A stretch of DNA of 8,964 nucleotides from an uncultured Bacteroides sp. (GTDB taxonomy: Bacteria > Bacteroidota > Bacteroidia > Bacteroidales > Bacteroidaceae), in assembly GCA_905197435.1 (NCBI GenBank), contig CAJJYX010000136.1, positions 1-8,964 of the forward strand. Direction: 5' to 3'. The stretch's first letter is position 1. Each line of letters starts with the position of its first letter. Position numbers and translations under genes: made by a program. Below are positions 1 to 5,434 of this stretch, in pieces. Under the pieces are notes generated by a model that was given only the letters and a program-made list of their open reading frames with translations, was not told where the DNA came from and ran no database searches.

Positions 1-87
1 ATTCTGGTGGCGGTCATAGGCAGCATGGCCGCCATTCTCATCCATGAACCTGCGAAGTTCCACGACCTATATGCGTATGTTGAATAA
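1..87 (+). CDS. C-terminal end of an unidentified, probably membrane protein (5' partial)
   Basis: Frame 1 is open from the window edge to a TAA at 85-87 and gives 28 residues. They contain a hydrophobic run (ILVAVIGSMAAILI, residues 1-14) followed by a charged tail ending in YAYVE, which suggests a last transmembrane helix with a short terminal tail. The stop lies 21 nt before the rteA start on the same strand, so the two are probably co-transcribed. In CTnDOT the gene directly upstream of rteA is tetQ, a soluble ribosomal protection protein; this hydrophobic tail does not resemble it. The family cannot be named from so little sequence. Confidence 0.5.
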   Translation: MLVAVIGSMAAILIHEPAKFHDLYAYVE

Positions 88-108
88 CGGTATTTACACA
101 AACAGCAA

Positions 109-2454
109 ATGAGCGAACAATTCGTTACCACTACCAAGCATTTCCGCAAGCTGCTTGCCGCAGGCTATCTGTTGATAGTTCTGCTGGTGGGCGGCATCAT
201 CTGCACGTGGCTCGGAGAATGGCGCGACTTGGAGTTGCTGGAACGGGAGAACCGTGAAATCAACCGCTTCCGCAAGGAAACACACGATGCGTATGTGGGT
301 GTGGTGGAGTTGTCTCTTTTGGGCGAGTCGGTGCTGGAATGGGACGATAAGGATGTGGCGGCATACCGGCGGCAACGGATGACGGTGGATAGTATGCTTT
401 GCCGCTTCAAGAGCCATTACGAATCGGTGCGCATAGACAGCGTGCGCCACTTGCTGGAGGACAAGGAAAAGCGGCTGTGCGCCATCATGGAAGCTCTGGA
501 ACAACAGGCGGACATCAACCGCCGGATAGCCAAGCAGGTGCCGGTGATAGTGCAAACGAGCAGGCAGGAAGAGCCGAAGAAACAGAGGAGGAAAGGTTTT
601 CTCGGGTTGTTCGGCAAGAAACAGGAAGCACCTCCGACGACGACCACCACGATGCTCTACACACTGAACCGTGATATGATAGCGCAACAACGTGCCCAAA
701 GCCATCGTCTGTCGGAATATGCCGACAGCCTTGCCAGCCGCAATGCGGAACTGAACCGCCAACTGCAAACCCTTATCCAGCAGATGGACCACAAGGTGCA
801 GGCTGACTTGCAGGAACGTGAGGCGGAAATATCCGCTATGCGTGAAAAGTCGTTCTTGCAGGTAGGTATCATAACGGGTGTCATGCTGCTGTTGCTCATT
901 ATTTCATACATCATCATTCACCGCTATGCCACCCGCATCAAGCAGTACAAACGTAAGACAACAGATTTAATCGGGCAACTGCAAAAGTCAGTAAAACAAA
1001 ACGAATCGTTGATAGCCTCACGCAAGAAAGCGATGCACACCATCACCCACGAGCTACGCACACCACTGACTGCCATACATGGATATGCGGAACTGATGCA
1101 GGACAACGAAGAAGAAAAGATAAGCGGTTATGCGGACAATATCCTGCAAGCCTCCAAGAGAATGACCGACATGCTCAACTCCCTGCTTGACTTCTTCCGC
1201 TTGGACAGCGGCAAGGAACAGGCGAATGTCCGTCCGTTTCGTTTGGAAAACATCGCGGAGCTGTTGCAAACGGAGTTTACGCAACAAGCAGAAGCAAAAG
1301 ATCTTAAACTTACCATCGAGTGCCCGGAGGGTATTATCCTGAATGGCGACAAGGAGCGCATCATACAGATATGCGACAACCTGCTGGGCAATGCCGTCAA
1401 GTTCACGAATGCCGGAAGCGTTTCACTTGTCATAAGCTATGACGGCAATAGGCTGACCCTTGTAGTAGAGGACACCGGAACCGGCATGAGTGCGGAAGAA
1501 CAACAGCGAGTGTTCGGAGCGTTCGAGCGGCTTTCCAACGCCGCCACGCAAGACGGTTTCGGATTGGGGTTAAGCATTGTGAAACAGATAGTCGGGATGC
1601 TTGGCGGCACTATACGCTTGGAAAGCGAAAAAGGAGAAGGCAGTCGTTTTACTGTGGAGTTGCCAATGAACACTGCCGATATTGGTATTGAAGAACAGAC
1701 AGCCGCAGAAAGTCTGGCTCATATAGAAAGACCTTATTCTGTCATCGTATTGGACGACAATCCGATGGTATTATCCATGACAAAGGAAATGTATGCTGGT
1801 ATAGGTGTGCATTGCGACACGTTCACCACTATTGGCGATGCAATGGAAGCCATGCGGCAGCACACATACGACCTCATGATAACCGATATGAAAATGCCGG
1901 AGATTAACGGCTATGAGGTGTTGGAGTTGTTACGCTCGTCAAGTGTCAGCAACTCGAAAGAGATTCCCATTGTCGTGGCGACCGCCTCCGGCAGTTGCAG
2001 CGAAGAGGAGCTGTTGGAAAATGGATTTACCGCCTGCCTGTTCAAGCCATTTTCCATTTCCGAACTGGTTGCTGTATCAGACAAATGCCTTTTGACAAGT
2101 ACGGACAAGGATGAACTTCCCGACTTGTCCTCTCTGCTTGCATATGGTGACAAACGGGCGATGCTCGACCGTTTGATAACCGAAACAGAAAAGGATATGC
2201 AGGCTGTCCGGGAAATCATGGAGAGGAATGACCGCAAGGCATTGGACGAATGGATGCACCGTCAGCGAAGTTCATGGGCTGTTATCCGTGCTGACAAACC
2301 CTTGTGGAACCTGTATGAACTGCTGCATCAAGAATCTGAATGTTCCGAAATGGAATTGCGGAAATGCGTGGATGCCATGCTTCGTATGGGAACAGTTATC
2401 ATAGAACTTGCGCAAAAGGAAAGGAGGTCGTCGGATGAAAGTATTTGTGATTGA
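109..2454 (+). CDS. rteA: RteA-type hybrid sensor histidine kinase
   Basis: 781 aa. Inner-membrane sensor kinase, first component of the Rte cascade that controls transfer of CTnDOT-type elements. TM1 spans about residues 15-34 and TM2 about 250-272. The extracytoplasmic part between them is mostly charged and helical, probably coiled coil, with a basic patch near 157-171 and a TTTTT run at 177-181. The HisKA H-box is HELRTP, with H314 the expected phospho-acceptor. The ATPase domain has the N-box (N424, N428), G1 DTGTG (455-459), F-box around 469-472 and G2 GFGLGL (483-488). A receiver domain at about 543-655 has acidic D549/D550, phospho-acceptor D593, T625 and K646. The C-terminus (about 675-770) is helical with MHRQRSSW (H717), an Hpt-like motif. 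The ATG at 109 gives an intact TM1. It overlaps rteB by 20 nt, indicating coupled translation. No key residue is missing. The signal it senses is not evident. Confidence 0.9.
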   Translation: MSEQFVTTTKHFRKLLAAGYLLIVLLVGGIICTWLGEWRDLELLERENREINRFRKETHDAYVGVVELSLLGESVLEWDDKDVAAYRRQRMTVDSMLCRFKSHYESVRIDSVRHLLEDKEKRLCAIMEALEQQADINRRIAKQVPVIVQTSRQEEPKKQRRKGFLGLFGKKQEAPPTTTTTMLYTLNRDMIAQQRAQSHRLSEYADSLASRNAELNRQLQTLIQQMDHKVQADLQEREAEISAMREKSFLQVGIITGVMLLLLIISYIIIHRYATRIKQYKRKTTDLIGQLQKSVKQNESLIASRKKAMHTITHELRTPLTAIHGYAELMQDNEEEKISGYADNILQASKRMTDMLNSLLDFFRLDSGKEQANVRPFRLENIAELLQTEFTQQAEAKDLKLTIECPEGIILNGDKERIIQICDNLLGNAVKFTNAGSVSLVISYDGNRLTLVVEDTGTGMSAEEQQRVFGAFERLSNAATQDGFGLGLSIVKQIVGMLGGTIRLESEKGEGSRFTVELPMNTADIGIEEQTAAESLAHIERPYSVIVLDDNPMVLSMTKEMYAGIGVHCDTFTTIGDAMEAMRQHTYDLMITDMKMPEINGYEVLELLRSSSVSNSKEIPIVVATASGSCSEEELLENGFTACLFKPFSISELVAVSDKCLLTSTDKDELPDLSSLLAYGDKRAMLDRLITETEKDMQAVREIMERNDRKALDEWMHRQRSSWAVIRADKPLWNLYELLHQESECSEMELRKCVDAMLRMGTVIIELAQKERRSSDESICD
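2421..2427 (+). promoter_or_regulatory. Strong Shine-Dalgarno for rteB inside the end of rteA
   Basis: AAGGAGG lies 7 nt before the ATG at 2435. This decides the rteB start: a TTG at 2408 in the same frame would add nine basic residues (MRKRKGGRR), but it lies upstream of this site and the receiver domain begins right after M-K at 2435. A full Shine-Dalgarno is notable because Bacteroides starts often lack one. Confidence 0.7.
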
Positions 2455-3742
2455 GGACAACCCCGTCTATAACGATTATGTCTGCAACCTGCTGAAGAAA
2501 GACAGCTTCGATACTATGTCGGCATATAATCTTGCCACTGCCAAGAAACTATTGGCAAAGTCAGAGGTGGATGATATTGTCGTTGCCGACCTACGCCTCC
2601 CCGACGGTGAAAGCATAGAGTTGTTACGGTGGATGCGTGCCAACGACAAACAGCAGGTGTTTATCGTTATGACCAATTACGGGGAGGTGCATACGGCAGT
2701 GGAAAGTATGAAGCTCGGCTCAAAGGATTACATACAGAAACAGTTGTTGGAGGATAAACTGATACCGCTTATCCGCACCCTGCAAAAAGAACATGAAAAG
2801 CGACTACAATGGAACATTCCGATATTCGTCCGGCAGGGCGAAGCCTATCAGAAAATCAAGAAACGTGTGCGCCTTGTAGCCACCACCCGGATGAGCGTGC
2901 TGATACTGGGCGAGAACGGTACGGGCAAGGAACATATCGCACAACATATACACCAACAAAGCAAACTTGCCGATAAACCTTTTGTGGCAGTGGACTGCGG
3001 AGCCTTGTCCCCGTCATTGATACAATCCGCCTTCTTCGGACACGTCAAGGGTGCGTTTACTGGTGCCGAAGCAAACAAGACGGGGTATTTTCTGGAAGCG
3101 GATGGCGGCACGCTGTTCCTTGACGAAGTGGGCAACCTAACAATGGAGATGCAACAGATGCTGCTCCGCGCCATACAGGAACGCCGTTACCGTCCCGTCG
3201 GTGCAAAGGAGGACAAAACAGCCAACGTGAGGATAGTGGCTGCAACCAACGAGGATTTGCAGAAAGCCGTAACGGAAAAGCGGTTCCGGCAGGATTTGCT
3301 CTATCGCTTGCAGGAGTATGTGATAACCATGCCGCCCTTGCGCGACTGCCCGGAAGACATCATGCCATTGGCCGAGTTCTTCCGTGAAATGGCAAACCGT
3401 GAGTTGGAACGTGAAGTAAAAGGGTTTGCCGCATCTGCCCGTAATGCCCTGCTCGCCCATGCGTGGCCGGGCAACGTGCGCGAGTTGAAACAGAAGATAC
3501 AGACGGCAGTCCTGCAATCAGAAGGCGATATGATAACCGAAGCCGATTTGGAACTTGACAATGAACCGTCCGCTACTTCCGCTTGTTTTACATTGAAGAG
3601 CGGGGATGAAGAAAGAGGACGTATCCTGCGTGCTTTGAAACAAGCAGCCGGTAACAAGAAAATGGCTGCAAAGATACTGGGTATCGGCAGGACAACGCTG
3701 TATAATAAATTGGTAGAGTATGGATTGAATGAAGAAAACTGA
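2435..3742 (+). CDS. rteB: RteB-type sigma-54-dependent response regulator
   Basis: 435 aa, an NtrC-family activator and cognate partner of RteA. Receiver domain at residues 1-115: acidic pocket E7/D8, phospho-acceptor D52 (VADLRLPDG), T80, and K102 followed by Q instead of the usual P. AAA+ sigma-54 interaction domain at about 130-360: Walker A GENGTGKE (159-166), GAFTGA loop (206-211) that contacts sigma-54, Walker B GGTLFLDE (224-231), sensor region RFRQDLLYRL (283-292) and WPGNVREL (344-351). C-terminal Fis-type helix-turn-helix at about 393-430 (MAAKILGIGRTTLYNKL). All residues needed for ATPase and sigma-54 contact are present, so it should be an active enhancer-binding protein. In CTnDOT, RteB is needed for rteC expression. 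Candidate binding sites lie at 4451-4520. The start is chosen by the Shine-Dalgarno at 2421-2427. Confidence 0.93.
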   Translation: MKVFVIEDNPVYNDYVCNLLKKDSFDTMSAYNLATAKKLLAKSEVDDIVVADLRLPDGESIELLRWMRANDKQQVFIVMTNYGEVHTAVESMKLGSKDYIQKQLLEDKLIPLIRTLQKEHEKRLQWNIPIFVRQGEAYQKIKKRVRLVATTRMSVLILGENGTGKEHIAQHIHQQSKLADKPFVAVDCGALSPSLIQSAFFGHVKGAFTGAEANKTGYFLEADGGTLFLDEVGNLTMEMQQMLLRAIQERRYRPVGAKEDKTANVRIVAATNEDLQKAVTEKRFRQDLLYRLQEYVITMPPLRDCPEDIMPLAEFFREMANRELEREVKGFAASARNALLAHAWPGNVRELKQKIQTAVLQSEGDMITEADLELDNEPSATSACFTLKSGDEERGRILRALKQAAGNKKMAAKILGIGRTTLYNKLVEYGLNEEN

Positions 3743-3774
3743 CCGGAGTATGGCTGTAAATGGCAATAATTGAT

Positions 3775-3782
3775 TAACTTTG
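3775..3782 (+). promoter_or_regulatory. Candidate Bacteroides -7 promoter element
   Basis: TAACTTTG matches the Bacteroides consensus TAnnTTTG exactly and sits 32 nt after the rteB stop. No clear -33 TTTG is present at the usual spacing. If used, transcription would begin near 3788 and run into the structured block at 3806-4005. The same 13-base context (ATTAACTTTGCAA) recurs at 5405-5417 before another gene. Confidence 0.45.
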
Positions 3783-3805
3783 CAATTGTATTTCAGAAAA
3801 TAGCA

Positions 3806-3978
3806 GGCGATCGGGTAACTTTTCGCCGATGATATAGACATAAGACCGCAAGGCGTTTCGAGCGAAAATCTGGTAAATTGAAACTACGGAGACGATTGCG
3901 TGATGCTTATGCTATGCTTACGCATAGCGTGCATTCACGTACTCTCCGTAAAGGCTTTACCAGAGCCATCGCTTGAAA
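3806..3978 (+). ncRNA. Structured leader or small RNA candidate with a 123-nt imperfect inverted repeat
   Basis: A first hairpin pairs GGCGA (3806-3810) with TCGCC (3823-3827). Then a long rod is formed by five nested pairs of arms: TTTCGAGCGA (3856-3865) with TCGCTTGAAA (3969-3978, one G-U); CTGGTAAA (3870-3877) with TTTACCAG (3956-3963); ACGGAGA (3886-3892) with TCTCCGT (3943-3949); GCGTGA (3898-3903) with TCACGT (3935-3940, one G-U), with TGC (3904-3906) pairing GCA (3931-3933); and GCTATGC (3911-3917) with GCATAGC (3922-3928) around a TTAC loop. About 41 base pairs are separated by internal loops. A terminator-like hairpin follows directly, and a promoter core precedes it. It could be a cis-acting attenuator of the reductase-like gene, an independent small RNA of roughly 215 nt, or a DNA-level cruciform. 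It matches no riboswitch class I recognise. Confidence 0.55.
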
Positions 3979-4005
3979 GTAGTGTGAATTGCACGCTACT
4001 TTTTT
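3979..4005 (+). terminator. Intrinsic terminator-like hairpin upstream of the reductase-like gene
   Basis: GTAGTGTG (3979-3986) pairs with CACGCTAC (3992-3999, one G-U) around a 5-nt AATTG loop and is followed by six T (4000-4005). This is a textbook Rho-independent layout. It lies 258 nt after rteB and only 29 nt before the next start codon, so it either ends the rteAB transcript or the RNA starting near 3788, or acts as a conditional attenuator of the downstream gene. Confidence 0.65.
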
Positions 4006-4034
4006 GCCTCGCCAAAAAGGAAAGAAAATACGTT

Positions 4035-4448
4035 ATGGCGAAAATACAATTACTTGCCGTTATCTCAATAGATGGCTGTCCGATGAAACTGCATCCCCGG
4101 AAGCGGTTGCTTCAAACCGAAGATTACGGTATGGATGAAATACGTGCCAATGCCCTGTATAAGCTGACATCCGACTATTCGGTATCCGTGCTTCAAGAAT
4201 GGAGGGAGGAAGGTGGAAGCATTTGCCATTTGTTGGAAGTAACTGCCGGGAATACCGAATATGCCAACGGACTGTTACGGATGAACGTGATAGATGAAAT
4301 CATACTATACGTTGTTCCAACCATCGACGGAAACGGAGCGCATTTTTTCAAGTCAGCACTACCTATGAATGACTGGCGGCTTATGGAGAACAAAACTTAT
4401 AGGGACGGAGTAATCCGGCTTACCTATCATAAAGAGCCACGGGCATAA
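4035..4448 (+). CDS. Short divergent RibD-C/dihydrofolate-reductase-fold protein
   Basis: 137 aa. The N-terminus MAKIQLLAVISIDG matches the first strand and the SLDG signature of the RibD C-terminal/DHFR-like family. The second half, LLRMNVIDEIILYVVPTIDG (about 84-103) followed by GNGAHFF, matches the family's conserved IDE-hh-hPhhhGxG-FF strand. The family usually runs about 170-180 aa. Here the middle, including the usual G-R-x-T-[YF] segment, is shortened, and the glycine pair before the LLR helix is replaced by TAGNTEYA. Nucleotide-dependent reductase activity is therefore uncertain. The ATG at 4035 is chosen because it begins the family match; the frame stays open upstream to about 3900 through hairpin sequence. 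An AAGGAAAG stretch ends about 10 nt upstream. It lies between rteB and the rteC control region. Its role in the element is unknown to me. Confidence 0.72.
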   Translation: MAKIQLLAVISIDGCPMKLHPRKRLLQTEDYGMDEIRANALYKLTSDYSVSVLQEWREEGGSICHLLEVTAGNTEYANGLLRMNVIDEIILYVVPTIDGNGAHFFKSALPMNDWRLMENKTYRDGVIRLTYHKEPRA

Positions 4449-4450
4449 AA

Positions 4451-4467
4451 TGTTCAGATTATGAACA
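4451..4467. promoter_or_regulatory. 17-bp operator-like palindrome, copy 1
   Basis: TGTTCAGATTATGAACA, two TGTTCA/TGAACA half-sites separated by 5 bp. It begins 2 nt after the stop of the reductase-like gene and is the first of three copies upstream of rteC. Inferred to be a binding site for RteB. Confidence 0.6.
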
Positions 4468-4484
4468 TCTTGGCGGGATTTCCG

Positions 4485-4501
4485 TGCTCAGAAAGTGAAC
4501 A
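4485..4501. promoter_or_regulatory. 17-bp operator-like palindrome, copy 2 (degenerate)
   Basis: TGCTCAGAAAGTGAACA keeps the same length and both half-sites with one change in the left arm (TGCTCA for TGTTCA). It starts 34 bp after copy 1 and ends 2 bp before copy 3. Confidence 0.5.
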
Positions 4502-4503
4502 CA

Positions 4504-4520
4504 TGTTCAGAATCTGAACA
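4504..4520. promoter_or_regulatory. 17-bp operator-like palindrome, copy 3 (perfect)
   Basis: TGTTCAGAATCTGAACA is a perfect palindrome around a central A. It starts 19 bp after copy 2, close to two helical turns, so copies 2 and 3 lie on nearly the same face of the DNA. This fits cooperative dimers of an enhancer-binding protein. Confidence 0.6.
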
Positions 4521-4619
4521 CATTTCACAAGGGATGCAATCAAGGATAAAATTATTTTTGAATTTTATCTTTCTGAAAAACAATGTAGTACAATTTTCTC
4601 ACAATCTTTTCTCGTGTTT

Positions 4620-4635
4620 AGGGCTATGATTTGCA
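4620..4635 (+). promoter_or_regulatory. Candidate sigma-54 promoter of rteC
   Basis: The -12 half TTGCA (4631-4635) is a perfect match. The essential GG (4621-4622) lies exactly 12 nt upstream of the GC (4633-4634), the spacing sigma-54 requires. The rest of the -24 half (AGGGCTA against TGGCACG) is poor. Initiation would be near 4646, inside the palindrome at 4641-4662, and the 17-bp sites would be centred at about -187, -153 and -134, a normal range for NtrC-type enhancers. RteB carries a GAFTGA loop, which supports the idea. A Bacteroides TAnnTTTG promoter is not seen at a better position. Confidence 0.38.
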
Positions 4636-4640
4636 CCATA

Positions 4641-4662
4641 TATCAGTGTGCGCACACTGATA
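4641..4662. repeat. Perfect 22-bp palindrome in the rteC leader
   Basis: The half TATCAGTGTGC is followed directly by its exact reverse complement GCACACTGATA, with no spacer. It ends 32 nt before the rteC start and overlaps the start site predicted from the sigma-54 element. With no loop it is more likely a protein-binding operator than an RNA hairpin. RteC is known in CTnDOT to bind inverted repeats at the excision promoter, so autoregulation is one possibility; another regulator is equally possible. Confidence 0.65.
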
Positions 4663-4694
4663 AACAAGTGTAAACCCTCAAAACAGAAAAGATA

Positions 4695-5306
4695 ATGAAC
4701 CATCTCATACTGGCGGAAACACAGTTTTTCGCCATGATAAACGGAAAAGACAACGGTAGCACGGAAACGGCATACGGCGGATTCGTGCAGGAAGTAATAA
4801 ACCTGTGCTACGGCGGCAATGATGCCAAGCATATTATTGTGGCGTTGGCTTTTGCCGAAATCGAATTACAGCACCATCCACAGAACTTGTCGGTATCGGA
4901 GGAGAATGTCGTCACTGTGTATATCCGCAAGGCGTTATCCTTCATCCGAAAGATGCAGAAGATAGTATCCGCTTCTGCAATTACCTCCGTGCCACCACTA
5001 ACATCCACATCCGAAACCAAAGCCACAGTCCCAGCCTTGCAATGGACCGGTAATGCCGTCGAGTTGGTAGAACTAATCTATGCCCTCTACGCCACCGGCT
5101 GCATCAATGGCGGCAAGGCTTCGCTGAAAGAGCTTGCCCCTGTCCTCTATTCCTTTTTCGGTGTGGAGTCCAAAGACTGCTACCGCTTCTATACGGACAT
5201 CAAACGCAGGAAAAGCGACAGTCGCACCTACTTCCTTGAAAAGATGCAGGACAAACTGAACGCGAAGATGCGACATGACGATGAATTGGAGCGGATGAGG
5301 AGATAA
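4695..5306 (+). CDS. rteC: RteC-family regulator of excision
   Basis: 203 aa. The C-terminal part (about 115-203), LQWTGNAVELVELIYALY followed by NGGKASLKELAPVLYSFFGV and then YRFYTDIKRRKSDSRTYFLEKM, is typical of the RteC family and is the basic, presumably DNA-binding part. The N-terminal half (1-92) is a helical domain starting MNHLILAETQFFAMI. The two are joined by a Ser/Thr/Pro-rich linker at about 93-114. In CTnDOT, RteC activates the excision operon by binding inverted repeats upstream of its promoter, and its own synthesis needs RteB. The start at 4695 is preceded by an A-rich stretch (AAAACAGAAAAGATA) without a Shine-Dalgarno, as is usual in Bacteroides. Its long 246-bp upstream region holds the operators and the promoter candidate. 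The excision operon itself is not in this window. Confidence 0.88.
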   Translation: MNHLILAETQFFAMINGKDNGSTETAYGGFVQEVINLCYGGNDAKHIIVALAFAEIELQHHPQNLSVSEENVVTVYIRKALSFIRKMQKIVSASAITSVPPLTSTSETKATVPALQWTGNAVELVELIYALYATGCINGGKASLKELAPVLYSFFGVESKDCYRFYTDIKRRKSDSRTYFLEKMQDKLNAKMRHDDELERMRR

Positions 5307-5320
5307 ACGAATGCCAAACA

Positions 5321-5357
5321 AAGGATAAGCGGCCGGATTATACGGTTTCTTATCCTT
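5321..5357 (+). terminator. Terminator-like hairpin after rteC
   Basis: AAGGATAAG (5321-5329) pairs perfectly over 9 bp with CTTATCCTT (5349-5357); inside the loop CCG and CGG can add three more pairs. It begins 14 nt after the rteC stop. The downstream tract (CTTCATTT) is pyrimidine-rich but not a clean T-run, so it could also be an mRNA 3'-end stabiliser. Confidence 0.5.
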
Positions 5358-5406
5358 CTTCATTTACAATCACTCTATTATCTGCCGGAAAGCCGATTAA
5401 AATCAT

Positions 5407-5414
5407 TAACTTTG
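5407..5414 (+). promoter_or_regulatory. Candidate Bacteroides -7 promoter of the AlbA_2 gene
   Basis: TAACTTTG matches TAnnTTTG and ends 20 nt before the ATG at 5435, implying a very short leader. No good -33 TTTG is visible. With the terminator-like hairpin after rteC it suggests the two-gene accessory unit is transcribed separately from rteC. Confidence 0.5.
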
Positions 5415-5434
5415 CAAGTATTAATCAATGACGG

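Noticed and set aside
94..792. A 232-codon open frame on the minus strand
   Set aside because: It lies wholly opposite rteA, its composition (His/Leu/Gln-rich) is that of an antisense shadow, and it shows no family features.
2408..2434. TTG start that would extend RteB by nine residues
   Set aside because: It lies upstream of the strong Shine-Dalgarno at 2421-2427, adds only basic residues before the receiver domain, and the ATG at 2435 is correctly spaced.
3751..3764. Sigma-54-like TGGC/TGGC pair after rteB
   Set aside because: The distance between GG and GC is one base too short and the -12 half lacks TTGC.
3829..3837. ATG-ATA-TAG minimal open frame in the structured leader
   Set aside because: Two codons with no ribosome binding site; too little to claim a regulatory mini-gene.
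3518..3841. 107-codon minus-strand frame across the rteB end and the following gap
   Set aside because: It overlaps the conserved helix-turn-helix coding region of rteB and has no start context or recognisable protein features.
4566..4573. TATCTTTC as a -7 promoter of rteC
   Set aside because: It departs from TAnnTTTG at the last base and no TTTG lies about 19 bp upstream; the later sigma-54-like element fits better.
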